Below, one piece after another: positions 43,895 to 57,060 of a stretch of 64,000 nt of DNA; the first letter of the stretch is position 1, and every line of letters begins with the position of its first letter. Both the position numbers and the translations under genes were made by a program. Below the pieces are notes generated by a model that had not been told where the DNA came from, did no database searches, and saw only the letters and a list, made by a program, of their open reading frames with translations. The stretch comes from Gigaspora margarita (Eukaryota > Glomeromycota > Glomeromycetes > Diversisporales > Gigasporaceae), in contig WTPW01000014.1 in NCBI GenBank assembly GCA_009809945.1, positions 483,271-547,270 of the forward strand, in the 5' to 3' direction.

Positions 43895-45073
43895 CAGTGT
43901 TTAAAATTCAAATCGAAAGTTATGTTCTCAAAAGAGCATAATTTAAATTTTTATTGTTCTCAAAAACTTTTTAGTGTTTATTATATATTAAATATATTGA
44001 ACATAAAATTTTTAAAGAATGTTCATATTTATATTAGCTTCAAACAATATTGTAATATATTATTTATTAATTTACAACAAAATTAATCAAAATAATAAAA
44101 TCAATAATATAATATCAATTTTATGATCAAGTTTGCACCATTCTTGGTATGCTAATTGAAAATTAAGCTTTTCTTACACTGCACTTACTTCTTGTAGTTT
44201 AACATATTGTGAATTAAAGTTATATCTAACTTTTAATAATAAAATTAGTAGATTATAAATAAATAACTTATCTGTTATGTTCTGATAGTTTAATATAGTA
44301 AATAAATAATTTTTAATAAAGAATTCTATTGTTAATAGAATAATAACTTATTTGAAAATAAATTCTATACTTACAATTCACATACTAAGTTCATGCTTAT
44401 CTAATAATTTTCTAAACTTTGTATATGATTCTTTGTATTTTTTTAACTTAACACAATATATTATACAATTTAATTTATAATAATTTTGTTAAAACTTCAA
44501 GTGCTTTTTATATTTGCTTATTCTAAAACAAACCTTTCTATAATATTTTACTAATGCTACTAATAGTAAATGCAATAAATTAGAATCTAATTACTTTGTT
44601 ATTTAACTATTTAAACTTTGTACTAACAAAACTTTGTGTCTTTTTTACTTGCTTAGGATTAGCATATCATTTGACCCAAATCTTCTATATATAAGTCTAC
44701 ACAATAATGATACTCTCAATATAAAAAACACACTGCATGAATGTTTTATTTTAAAATCTTTAAAGGCTATTTCCTTAAATATTTATTTGTTACCCATATT
44801 GTACAGCTTTAAATATATGTGCTATGCATAGTATATACATATGTACAGAATTTGTTATGATCAAATTACATTATCAAATTGATAAACATTTTATATAATT
44901 TATTGTTCTCATTAGTAAATCTAGAACATAAAAATTTTATAAATGTTCTCTTTAAGAACATTTCAAGAGGATAAAATGTTCTCAAATAAGAGAACCTTTT
45001 TTTAAATATTAATGTTCTTAAAAAAACTCAAATGTTCATCAAGAACTATGAGAACATTGAATTTTAAACACTG
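43895..45073. mobile_element. Non-autonomous hAT-like element, perfect 8-bp duplication GTTATAAC
   Basis: Perfect 17-bp TIRs CAGTGTTTAAAATTCAA and inverse. GTTATAAC at 43887-43894 and 45074-45081. Subterminal zones are rich in GTTCTC/GAGAAC and GAACAT motifs. The 1179-bp body is non-coding. Confidence 0.9.
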
Positions 45074-45081
45074 GTTATAAC

Positions 45082-45831
45082 CTATATGAAAGATGCCTGG
45101 GGTCCTCTTATAACTCTAAATTTTATTAAATTAACTTGGTAACTGCCTTTAAATAATCTTGTTCTGCTTTCAAAAATATATATCATATTAAAATATTATT
45201 GCAAAACCTTTAAACTTACTAAGTAAAGGCCTTTTGGTCTAAAATTGTACTCTTTTCAAAATATATACACAACAGTCCTTTTAATCTATTTTGCAAACTT
45301 AAAAAATGTTGAAAAGCTCATTTTTCCTGTTATAACAAGCTGTATTTCATGCTTGTAGCTCTAAAACTAATAGAAATATACACTTATACTATTAATTTCT
45401 TTATACTTAATTTTTTTTCTCTCTTTTTTTTTTTTTTTACTAAAATCTGATAGGTGTTTTTTGTGTATATAAACACTTTCTAAATTGTGCTACCTACATT
45501 TTTAAATAGCCCCAAATTAGTGGTTCTTTACTAATTATGCAAATTATTATTTAATTTTATACAAATTAAATATTTACTTTTTTTTGTAACTATTTTAATT
45601 TGTATATAGTAATGTTATCTAAGTTGATCATTATCATGAAACTTGTGCAATATATGATTTGTATGATATGTAACTTGTACTAATAACTTGTATAACATAT
45701 ACTGACCTTTTTGGTATTATATTATACAAACAAAATATACCTCTTTGTAAAGCCCCCTTAATATCTTTTTATAACCTATTACTAAATACAATACAAACTA
45801 TACCTTTTATTAGTTCAATTATACCAACACA
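45082..45831. other. AT-rich stretch, possibly 5' region of the decayed LINE
   Basis: No coding features; it precedes the ORF1-like frame at 45832. Confidence 0.3.
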
Positions 45832-46469
45832 ATGCCAACCTTAACTTTTTCTGAAGAACCTAATATCTATAATATGGACTACTATTATTCCAAATATAAA
45901 GACCATTATAGTATTGGAATAAATAAAACAAACCAAGCTTATTAAAAGTTTTTTTTATCTAACTTTAGTCCAGAATCATATGAAATTCAAGACACTATTG
46001 GTACATGCTACTGCAAAAAATATTATACTAGCTTTATTTCTCAATTTACAGAATTAATTATCCAACTACAATTGGCCAACCCTCAACTCAGCTACAACTA
46101 CAATTTTTACTAAAAAATTTAAAAAAATTACTGATAAACTACTATCCTCTCCAAATTCCAAAATATATAAATAGCTAAAGTTACATTTTGCCAATCCAAG
46201 AATGTTATTTTCAAGTATTAAAATATATAAAACTCCTACTACAATTATCACTCATTCTTAATACTATCATTCATACTACATTTGTAAAATCAAAAATATT
46301 CCATATATAGCAAAGAACAAAGTAGTCATGCTCTATGCTGTAGCTTGTTTCTTTAAAAATTTTTTGTATTTTACAGAGCTTGTACTTCATAAATTAATGA
46401 TATCAAACTCAAACCACTTACTTCACAACTTTACTTACATTTAAACAAAAAACTTTATTTGTTATTCTT
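45832..46469 (+). pseudogene. Possible LINE ORF1 start
   Basis: From the ATG at 45832 the frame reads MPTLTFSEEPNIYNMDYYYS, then stops within 40 codons; further fragments follow. Assignment to ORF1 rests on position only. No zinc knuckle was found. Confidence 0.35.
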
Positions 46470-46590
46470 ACTATAAAATCTCAAAATAATATGCAGAAGT
46501 GAAATTACAATTTTTAGCCCAATGTAAGCATAATTTAGACCAAGACTTGAAATAATGCTATGCTTACTATTTTGAGATTTTATAGTAAAT
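46470..46590. mobile_element. MITE of about 120 bp in the decayed LINE
   Basis: TTACTATAAAATCTCAAAATA on the left is mirrored by TATTTTGAGATTTTATAGTAA on the right, with a second inner pair GTAAGCATA/TATGCTTAC. The TA context suggests a mariner type. Confidence 0.6.
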
Positions 46591-47419
46591 TCCAACAAAT
46601 GTCCTCTGTTAGATAAAAAGTTTTATCCCTTAAACCATATAGCATACAAATTTGTATGCTAAAATTTTTAATAATATACTGCGCCTTATTTTATTATACC
46701 TTTACTCTGAGTCTTAAGATAGAATTGAAGCATGATGTATGTTGATCATCATATGATTCACAATTTCTTCTACTTTAGTTGAGATTGTGCATTAAGTAAC
46801 TTGATAATCATCAATCTTTTCTTTATTCACTAAATAAAAGCCAATGCAAAACAACTGAAACAGCTTATTGAGTGATAAAATACAAGGACAAACTTGTGAG
46901 CTTAAAAAAAACTTAAGGACTTAAAAAAAAATAATAAAAAAAATAAAAAAATTTAAAAATAAAAAACAAATATCCCCTAAAGTTGGTTTGAGTTCAAGTG
47001 CATTGATTTCGATTTGGCTCACTAGAATTACAGGAAGATAGTAAAGTAGAACACAAACCATTTTGACCTTTAACAGCCTTTTTTGAATGATCTGAATTCT
47101 AAACCTGACGAAAATGTCAATGATGATGATGATACTACAGAAATAAACACTAAAAGTAGTCGTAAGAGAAAGTGAACTCTGGCATAAATCATTCAACAAA
47201 GGCTACTACCACCACCAAGCAATTTTGAACTATTTATTCATTCAAAACTACTGCATCAAGCATCTACTACCTGATTGCTATCTCATCTTGACATTGGCTC
47301 TTTTAAGCCAATTGATATATTTTTTTCTTTTTTATACCATCCATATTAGACATTGTAGTAACCAATACGAACATGTATGCATTAACCAAAAATGCTAGAG
47401 ATAATAGTAGACAGTGACA

Positions 47420-48060
47420 AAATCTAATCTAACTGCAAAGAGCTCATAATCTGGATTGTGTTGATAATTTATCAAGGACTTTTTAAGTCCTCTTCTCTTG
47501 AACAATTCTGGAATGAGAATCTAAAGTTTTCTGTTCACCAAGTCTCAAAGCAAATAGCATTGATATGCTTCAAACAAATTAAAAGGTTTTTGCACATATC
47601 CCTCCTGCAACAATGATTAATAATTACTTTGAAAAATTGTAGCTGTTGCTCTTGCATATTCGAGATACTTCAAAGCAACTTTATGTACCCAGTTCTAATA
47701 TCACAGTTGATGAAATATTGATATAATTTTCTGGCAGAAGCATTCATACAGTTTAGATAAAGAATAAACTAACCCTAAAGAGTTCAAGGTTCTATTGCTT
47801 TGTGATGCAGGATACATGTACACTTTTTTTACTAGTGTTGTGCATCATTCCAAGTGATATTAATAAAACAAACAATTTTAGTCAAATTGGTTCTCTTGTC
47901 TTCTATCTCATTAAGCAACTTTCCTACCAATGATTTCCATACAATATATATATAGATAATTATTTTAGCAGTATCTTTCTTTTCCAGCATCTTTGTCAAA
48001 ATAATATTGGTGCCTGTGGGACTGTTCAAAGAAATGCTTCCAGACTCCTAAAAGAATTGA
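47420..48060 (+). pseudogene. PiggyBac-type (DDE_Tnp_1_7-like) transposase remnant
   Basis: Recognisable blocks across frames: FSVHQVSKQIALI-type sequence (about 47530), SNITVDEILI followed by FSGRSIHTV (about 47700-47755), KNKLT, CDAGYMYTFF (about 47800-47830) and VHHSK. The ITVDE...FxGRS block with an Asp followed downstream by CDAGY is characteristic of piggyBac transposases. Stops and several frameshifts destroy it, and insertions separate any downstream part. Confidence 0.7.
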
Positions 48061-48269
48061 AAGTGGAAAAAATACTAAACTACATTCATTTTGGTGTTAT
48101 TATTAATGGTGTATTAGCTTTTTTAACAGGATAATGCCCTATTATAATGTTATTAATGATACATGGAAAGTAATTTAGAAAAGACAATAACCAAGGCAAA
48201 CCAGTACCAATGCAGCTAAGGTTAGTGTTTTTAATTTGTAATATTTCAACACACCATTAACTATATATA

Positions 48270-48647
48270 GGGGCTTGTCAATTAAAACATGGCTTATAGC
48301 ATTTTTTGCAAAAATAAGTTAACAATATTATCAAATAAAGCATGCTTTTGATTATATAATTTAATATTTAAAGCATCAATTTACATAATAAAATTTTTGT
48401 CAATACCTATTTTTCTAAATGCCATATGTAAATAGAAACAATCTAAAAATAGATTTTAGAAATTAGCTTGTTGATCCTTGCTGCATAGCAATGCAATAGC
48501 AAAGAACTTATATAATTAGCTAATTCATGGAGATCAAACAGGTTCTACTAATAATAGATTATCATTGTTGTTGTTACACTAAATTTCAAATGTGATTTTC
48601 TCAAAATAGAAAAAAAAACATAAGCTGTGTTTTAATTGACAGGCCCC
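48270..48647. mobile_element. Harbinger-like MITE, 378 bp
   Basis: GGGGCTTGTCAATTAAAACA pairs with the inverted right end GGGGCCTGTCAATTAAAACA. ATA lies on both sides (48267-48269, 48648-48650). Three-base TWA-like duplications and GGG/GGC starts fit PIF/Harbinger. Confidence 0.65.
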
Positions 48648-48861
48648 ATATGGACAATACTTGATAAGGTACTAAGGTGTTCGGTTCTAAAGCAAAAAAA
48701 AACCTAAAAATTCCCAAGATTGTTGACAATTACAATCACTGCATGAATAGTGGGAGATTGCAAACCAATTGCAATTGTATCATAGTACTCAAAAAATAGC
48801 ATGAAGAAACTGGATGCTTCTTTTTTTTTAGTTCCTCGATACTGCAATTATTAATGCCTAC

Positions 48862-49390
48862 CAGCAGTGTTGTACATTTTGGCTGTCCATAGCCTTTTTT
48901 GGCTTGTCCATGTCCAAAATTGTCCAAACATCCAAGATTGTCCAAAGCTTGTCCAGGCTTTAATAATTAATAAGTCTATCTAAAAAATATATAACTATAT
49001 ATTTTTTTCGGTACTGAACACATTCTAGTTAAAATTAAAATAGATTAACTTAATAAAATTTTAAGTAATTTTATTTATTTAATTGTTCAAAATTGTTCAA
49101 AATTGTCCAAATCATTGTCCAAAGTTGTCCCATGACAACATTGCCTACCAGTGTATAAAATAGCATGATAAAAATCTGGATCTACTATTTTTTATATTGC
49201 ATATACTGGTATTTTAAAATTGGGCCAGTGCAACAAATGGTGCATGATCTGGAATTTTTTGAAGCAACTGGTGCGTGCCCCAATGATCTAATGATCATTT
49301 TCTACTAATGCAGGTTTTTTTTTTGAACCAGTATTTTTTTATTTAACAGGTGCATGTACTAGTAAATTAAAATTTCTATTTTAAACACTG
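48862..49390. mobile_element. hAT-like MITE (outer), duplication ATGCCTAC
   Basis: ATGCCTAC at 48854-48861 and 49391-49398. The left TIR CAGTGTATAAAATAG is split after CAG by another hAT insertion (continuing at 49152). The right TIR is CTATTTTAAACACTG. The element proper is about 242 bp once the nested insertion is removed. TIRs resemble those of 43895-45073. Confidence 0.82.
48865..49143. mobile_element. hAT-like MITE (nested), perfect duplication CCTACCAG
   Basis: TIRs CAGTGTTGTAC/GACAACATTG. CCTACCAG at 48857-48864 and 49144-49151, spanning the junction of the outer element and its own duplication. Subterminal TTGTCCAAA/TTGTCCA repeats on both sides. Confidence 0.88.
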
Positions 49391-50260
49391 ATGCCTACCT
49401 AATTGCTAAAACTATGAGGTCAATTCAAGAACACAAAGAATTCTGCTGCAGTTTTGTTTGAAACCTCCTAAACTTGGCTAATAATAATAGCAAAATTGGA
49501 CTAAGAAATAATAAAAACAGCTAGATCTAAAGAAACAAACTGTTAAAAAGTAATGAAGCATTTTGAACTTTTCAATAAGAGGTTGATGCCAGAAGACCAC
49601 CTTTGAGTATAGAGAAAAGCGTGAAGCATGTATGTGGTACTCTTGGATGGCAAATCAAAAACAATTGGATATGAGTCGCAAATCTCCAAATCAGAGTAAC
49701 TTTTGGTGCATTATTTGTGATATACCTCTTTGTTGCAATAAAATCCAGAATTGTTTTTCTGGAATTCCATATAAATAATAAATAAATAAAGCCCATTTAC
49801 AGTTATTGCATATTGTTTTTTTATATTGCTTTGCAATTTTTTAGTATTTTAATAAAATTACTCATGATTGCACCTAATATAATTAATAAATTGATCATTT
49901 CACAAACTAGAAGTCCTTATGACATCTCTTGTATTATGGATTACTAAATACACAGGTGGCTCTTAATATCATAGTTATTTAAATATGTGTTGCATAAACT
50001 GAATTAATTAGAATGGCCCCCAAAAGTTTTGGCAAAATTACATACTTTATTGGCTATAGCACAAAACATGTGCCTTTTTTGTCCATATTATGTAGTTATG
50101 TCAACTTGTTTTTTGGAGCATATTATGTGACCATAGTTCTTGGGTGTTATTTTAGCCAATTTGAGTAAAGTTTTATACATTAAAAAATTTTTTTGAATTT
50201 AACCTTATTTATACTAATTTTAGCATACAAATTTGTATGCTAAAATATATAGTTTAAGGG

Positions 50261-52899
50261 ATACTGTTCTTTTCTTTAAAAGATTAAAAACTCTAACCAG
50301 TGCAAAATAAAAACACAAAAGCCAAAATAATCAAAAGATACTTCTAATAATTTAAACTAGTTCAAAGAATATCCAGTAACAACAAAATAGAACAAACTAT
50401 TAAATTTGCAATACTTTAGTATACCAAATTCTGGATTTTCTTAAACTACATCTTATTGATATTTATCCAAAGAAAATTACTAGACCTGCTACTAACAAAT
50501 CACCTGAATCTACAAATATTTAATCAAAGCTATAGCTAGTAAAAGATCTAAATTTTTTACTAATCTTATATATGAAGCCATCCCTCTATTAACAAATAAA
50601 TTACAATTCTATTTGAGTTTATTCATTCTGCTTTTGTTAATTTACTTAAGGAGTTTACTGCTTTTTTATTTGTTCAACTTAACTATCTGAAAATACTTTC
50701 TTCCTACAATTTTATATCTTTCTATTTTATATATAACTGAAACCATGTAGTATTAAATCTTGCTTGTCTGCATCTAATTTTACATAATAAATACCAAACA
50801 AATAATGCCAACAAATTCTGTCAAGACTTAAATTATGTCCTATTTATCTTAGGCTTTATGAAGATATCATCAACCAGCTTCTCTTTAAAATTCAAATGAT
50901 ATTATTCAATATTAATATTACTTTGAATATTTCTAAAAAACAAATTTTACAAACTTTTAAAACTTCTTCACTTAAACAATATTCAACAAACTTTAGTACA
51001 TAGTTTAAAAAAGTTTTTTGAAGCCTTTAAATGACAATTTACACAAATTAACAAAAAGAAAACATATTAAACAACAAATTGCATTCGAACTTAGTAATAT
51101 ATACAAAGCATTCCTCCTTAAAATTACATCAATTGGTTTTTATATGAATGGATTCAACTATATTTTCAAGCATTGCTTTACTATCTATACTTGTAATTTA
51201 AAAATTGCTCTATGTTGCCTTTAGATATTGAGCAAATATTCAAAATTTATATACTGCATTCTTTACAGAATCCTTTAATTAATTTCTAGCTTCTTAAAAT
51301 TTACCTTCTAAACCTAAATACCATCATCCTACTTTTGATTTCCAATCTTTAATGAAGAAGCACAACATGCTGCTATATTTCAGAAATGAATACCAATCTC
51401 TTTACTTTGACAATTGGCTACCAAAACTAAAAAACAATTTTTTGAACTTAATAATCTCAATAAAAAAAGAATCTAATAAAGCATGACTTAGTTTTTTTTT
51501 TATAATTTTTTCAATATATACAAAAGGTTATAGCTATTAATGACCAAATTAATAACCTTAGGCCTCATAGTGCAATTGAGAAAATCACTGCTAAGCCAAT
51601 TGATACTGACTTTTTAGCTAAAGTAATAACTTACTTCTAAATTCTTAAAGAAGAAACCCATCTATTGCATCTATTCAACATGCATATAACAAAAATTCTA
51701 TTCAGAACTCAAAAAATCCTATTTACAAATTTAATATCCAATTCAAAACACCAAGTGTCAAATTCATTTTTTATTATTATACTACAAGTACTAAACTTTG
51801 ATTCCAAAATTAAACCTCTAGTACAACCAAATGCTGAAACAACAAATGATATTAACAACTCTCAAACCAACCCAACAAATCTCAAACTTATCTAGTAAAT
51901 TAGATAAGAATGTTTTTATATCAAATTTGAATAATATAGAAATGATTCTAACTCAAACTCCAATTTACAACAAGAATCACATATTACAACATAATTATAT
52001 AATTCTTTTAAAAAAGTTTTTTTATAGATTGTATAAATGTAGCTATCACTTCTGAGATAATGATGTCTTCTACTTTTAGTGGGCCATTCTTAGAAGAGAA
52101 TGAGGTAAGTAAACAGGTAGTTAAGTCCATTTACAGGAGAACTAGATTTATGATGACCAGACCTAATATACAGAGCAGGCTATAGTATCCTGTGCAACTA
52201 TAAAAATGTAGCTTGTAAGAGCAAGTGCTTTTATAGAAATCAATTCTAGTACTTCAAATACTGAAGTACTACTCAAATATTACACTCATTTATTATTGCT
52301 TATACAACAATATAGTCCTACAAATCTATAGAACAAGAGATATATAATGAATATGAATGTTATTAGATTACTCTGATAACACATACTAATACTATACAAA
52401 GAACAAATATCAATCTTTATTCTAATCTACTTGAGATCCATGACCCATCAATATGCTACAACAAATTTTTATACTACTACAGATTGTGATCTTTACCTTC
52501 ACCACAAGCTGTTGGCTCCTTTTTAACTTATTTACAAGAGAAATATCCAATGTTTTATATACAACAAAATATTAGAATATCTATGAAATATAGTAAATTA
52601 ATTATGTTTTTGAAGAAGTACATATATATATTACACAGGAGTGTCTCTAATCTAACCACTTCTTTGAACCTTATGAAGATTTCTATCTTTTTAATAATGT
52701 CTTATTTAGATCAAATTTTTTTTCTTCTTTTTATAACAACCTATTAACTCCTTTTGATCTTTCTATATGCATGCATAATGTTAAGGTTTTAATAACATTA
52801 CTAAAAAACAAGTTTGAAAAAATTATTGCTTAACTCACAATTTAAATATTGTTAATATTACTAAAGCTAAAGTTTATGATGCACCTTTCATATTCAAAC
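50261..52899 (+). other. Decayed LINE sequence (ORF1 to ORF2 region), no intact motif
   Basis: Very AT-rich; frames are riddled with stops. Attributed to the LINE only because it lies between its first and later parts. Short open frames here (51665-51895, 52550-52747) show no family resemblance. Confidence 0.35.
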
Positions 52900-53690
52900 C
52901 TAAATGAAACCAATTTTATACCTACTTTTGGTCCTGCACTGATAGCTCTAGAGCATGTACTACAATTATAATTCACAACTATCTTATCCCCATATTTATA
53001 ATATTATTACCAGGGTTGTCACATTTACTATATTTGTTCTATTGGCTTCTAATTCTATTCACTTTTTTTATTTTTCTATTGTAAATTTTTAGTATTAAAT
53101 TTTATAAATAAATATAAAAATATTTTAAATTTATTACTTTATTAATGGTCTAACAATATATATTTAAAAATTGCAAATTATTAATAAAAATTTTTTTTAT
53201 ATAAAGACAAAAAACCAAGCTTTTGTTCTATTGTTCTATTTGCCAACACTGATTATTACATATTCCGGCTATGCAATAGCTATTGATGTATTTTTTAAAT
53301 ATAATTTTAAGTTTTGTTAATTTCTATCTATCTACCCTCTAATAACTTCTAAGAGAGACTTCAAATCCAAAATACTATATTCAATAAATCCAACAAGCAA
53401 TTTCATTAAATATTCAACCAATTGTTTTAGAAGACTTTAATGCCTCTGCAGATTCTACTTTAGCTATCAACTCCAAATTTAAACTACTTCAATTCCTTTC
53501 TTATAATAATATAACCAATTTGGCTTCTCATACTAATTTATCCCAACCTACTTGGCATAGTTCTAGATATCAAAGTGAAATAAACTTTATTTGGACTCAT
53601 GATTCTTTTCTCCCATATTTATTATTTTTTAATATTGATAATTTAGACTTTTCAACTTCTAGTGACCACAAGATTCTTATACCTTGCTAG
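52900..53690 (+). pseudogene. LINE endonuclease remnant, interrupted by a hAT element
   Basis: Blocks WSCTDSSRACTT (about 52945), then after the hAT insertion a GYAIAID-like block, then VLEDFNASADSTLA (about 53427), a WHSSRYQSEINFIW block (about 53560) and SSDHKILIP (about 53660). These correspond to the GDFN, D-x-I-W and SDH motifs of APE endonucleases; Gly of GDFN is replaced by Glu. Confidence 0.7.
53011..53251. mobile_element. hAT-like MITE, 241 bp, perfect duplication ATTATTAC
   Basis: The ends CAGGGTTGTC and, inverted, CAGTGTTGGC. ATTATTAC at 53003-53010 and 53252-53259. TTGTTCTATT subterminal repeats on both sides. Inserted inside the LINE endonuclease remnant. Confidence 0.88.
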
Positions 53691-54639
53691 TTTTTTTCTA
53701 TGCATTTACTGGACATGCTAGATATAAATGCAAAATACATAGAAGAATCTTTAATTATAAACTAAAGACAAATAAATCCTAACAAGCTTTTGGTAACCAA
53801 GTTTTACTTAATCTTATATCTCATAACACCCCTTCTACTACTTCTACTTCTGAATCACTTGAAACTACTTGGCATAAACTACAAACTATATTTTTTATTT
53901 TTATTTTTTGGTTTCAAAGTGTCCATCTTTGGGACATGAAAATTTTTATTCAAGATATTAGGGCTGTTAGTATGCCACAAAGGAGCTTACTGGTATTGTA
54001 CAATAATGAGAATACAACTAGCCACACGTACACTTTTGGTGTCTAATTTAAGTGGTCTGACAACAAACTAGTATTTTTAATGCAGCACTTATATATATTC
54101 TAATAAAAAATTTGCTATATATAACTTTTACTACTCCTTTCATCCAAAGTACTCTTCTATACTATAATTTTAAAAAACTTAATAGCATTATTAGACAAAT
54201 TAAATTCTCTTCTAATTCTGGTATACCTATTCCTCTTTATTATAATTCTATGCCAAAGAAGCATGGAAGTGTCTATATTATGCATGTAGTCTAGAAAATA
54301 TCAAATATGCTTGTTAACAAATACATGAATCTATTAATATTAAATATTTTAAACTGGCTACCTAGCCAATATCTATAATTAATAGTATTCTTAATCAATA
54401 TAAAGATCCTGTTAGAATTAACAATATTAAATATAGTAATTGTATTATAACTGAGCCCTTAATTATTAAAATACATATTCAGACCCATTTTGATTAATGA
54501 ACTGCATCTAGACAAATTAATAAATACTTATTTAATACATATTGGGCAAATAAATATCTTTCAAACCATTATTTTGACTCAAGCTAGTATTTAGAAGCTC
54601 TTCACTCATTTTTTGTTGAAGAGATTCTTGATACTTTAT

Positions 54640-55500
54640 CTCAACTTCCTAATAACAAAGCATATAAGCCTTCAGGAATTAGCTATAAAATGATTAAACA
54701 CTCTAGTAGCAACTGTTTAATTGTTATTACTTCTTTTTTAATTATTGTCTAACAGTCCAAACTGTTCTTAAACAATGGAAAGAGGGCCATGTTTTTTTTA
54801 TTTCAAAAAAAACAATTTTTAATAGCAACTTAACCAATACTTAACCTATTAGTTTAGTTGAGCACATTAGAAACTTTATACTAAACTCCTCACTAATCAG
54901 TTTAACAAAATCTTTATACAATATAAATTTTTTCACCTTACGATTACATGTACTACCTGATAATAGCACCTTTATACCTATACATATTTTTAATAATATT
55001 ATAGAAAACTCTAAATGCAATTACAAGCCACTTTGGCTTATATCCCAAGACATGAAAAAGCATATAACTCTGTTCAATTTGATCTATTTACTAAATCACT
55101 ATTACATATTTGTATGCCCCAAATCTTCTATTTAACTAATACAATCAAGTAATTACAAATCTTGGTCTTACTAATTTTTACTCAGTTAAAAATAGTATTG
55201 ACCAAAAAACACTATAATATCTCTTTATTAGAGAATATATTATAACCTACTCATCAACTTTATTGCTACTTAATTTACTGGTTATACATTACAAACTTCT
55301 TAAAAAACTAATCTTACTCTATTCCAAACACATTATCTTAAATACTCTATATCTGTTTTAGCTTACATGGATAATACTTTTTGGGTTGCTTTATTCTTAA
55401 CAGAACTTCAATCAATTATCTCTGCTGCTACTTCTTTTTACTAAATAGCAGATATACAAATTACTTTTACTAAATATATTTTTTGCTCTAATTAATAAAG
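54640..55500 (+). pseudogene. LINE reverse transcriptase remnant
   Basis: LPNNKAYKPSGISYKMIK (about 54645-54700) corresponds to the KAPGPDGI motif. An AYNSVQFDLF block near 55060 corresponds to the AFD motif. The catalytic box reads AYMDN (YMDN at 55364-55375) in place of YxDD: the second aspartate is lost. Numerous stops. Confidence 0.65.
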
Positions 55501-56469
55501 TACAACCTCTATAATATATTTTAACTATTTATTACTTTCTGTACACTTTAACCAACCTTTTAAATCTTTTGGATACTGGATTACTTTTAATAACAAAAAT
55601 ATACAACAAATTAAACTTATTCGAGCTGAAGCATTACATCTTATACAAACTACTAATACAAAACAAATTACAAACAAACAAATTATCTATATTATCAATA
55701 TTGCTATAATTCTACTCTAGAAACTTGTGCTAAAAAATTTATCACAATATCTAACTGTTGCTAAGCACAAATCATACTTATAAATCTACTTCCAATAGTA
55801 CTATGCTTACATAATATATAGGATATACAACTCCAATACCATATCTCTAACTTTCTAATATGAATTATTGATTTTAATTTATTAGGTATCTCTACTCATA
55901 TTAGATTACAACAACTTTAAAATAACTTATGGTCAACAACTAATATACTACAACACACTTTTCCTAATATTGATGGACCGATAGATTAACTGCTACTTTT
56001 AAAATTATTTTTTTGCTAAAAAGATTAGAAATCAATATTATAGCAAATCCAAATATTACTTGGTCTAAAATTATTAATAGTGGAAACTAAATACAAACCT
56101 TTTAAATGACAACTTTATCATAAGCAAATTCTTTATTTAGAACAACTTTGCTTTGCAGACAATCAAGCTCTTCTTTTATGAAAATATTTTTCACCCAGAG
56201 TATACATATTATTTATCTACTAGTAAGCAACTATTATAGCTTATTTTTTTTTAGAAAAAACCATTCTTGAAACCAATTTTTATCATTCAATCTCAAGCAA
56301 TTACCAACCTCAAGATATTAATACATTTGCTTACTGTACCTGTCATTTATCTTTAAAATCCCAATCATGGTCTCTTACTGATTTCAACCAAGATATAATT
56401 ATTGGTAAAGCTCACAGATATTTTAAGCACTCTAATACTATATTAATTACTTATTGGATTACCAATATT

Positions 56470-57060
56470 GATACTTCACAATATCACTATACCCACTATT
56501 TCCTATTCTTGTATGCCTTGCCCAGGCTGCAACTTTAATACCAATCACATTTCTTCTGCTTGTACAATTAAAATATCAGCTCATTATCTACACTCTTTTA
56601 TTGTAGAGTTCTACCAAATAAGCAGCTTAATCTTAATGCAAATTATATAGATCTTATTTTTTACTGCCATTAAACATCCTCTTACTGTCCCTACATCTCC
56701 AATTTTAAATATTTCTGACTCTTACTTTCTGTTCTTTTTTTATCTAATCAAACTTCTCAATTATTACAATCTAGTGCCCAAAACAACTATAATTATACCT
56801 CTTTTACTTTTTATGCAAATGGTTCTGTTAAAAGTATCTGTACTAACCAATGTGCATTGGTTGGGTACAACTTGATAATAATCAAATGATACATGAGTTT
56901 TTACCCAACTTAAATATTGGACCTCTTTTTACCATGCTGAACTAATTTCAATTCTATCTGCTATTGCTACTGTACCACAAAACTCTATTATAGATTTTTA
57001 CTGATTCACAATCAGTTATATCTAAACATACCAAACTTATATACCTTAATCCAAACTTTT
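56470..57060 (+). pseudogene. LINE C-terminal zinc motif and RNase H remnant
   Basis: MPCPGCNFNTNHISSAC (about 56510-56560) is a Cys/His motif. FYANGSVKS (about 56808-56835) matches the first RNase H motif (FYTDGS) with Asp lost. AELISILSAIATVPQNS (about 56938-56990) matches the helix with catalytic Glu, and a TDSQSV-like segment follows at about 57002. Confidence 0.6.

Larger units (their letters stand above)
46627..50260 (+). mobile_element. PiggyBac-like DNA transposon, degenerate, 3.6 kb
   Basis: The ends CCCTTAAACCATATA and GTTTAAGGG are inverted. Each is followed inward by the identical palindrome TAGCATACAAATTTGTATGC (about 46650 and 50222). The plus strand carries a broken piggyBac-type transposase. 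The expected TTAA target duplication reads TTAT on the left and ATAC on the right, so it has decayed or the assignment of the ends is slightly off. It hosts three later insertions and lies within an older LINE. Confidence 0.75.
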
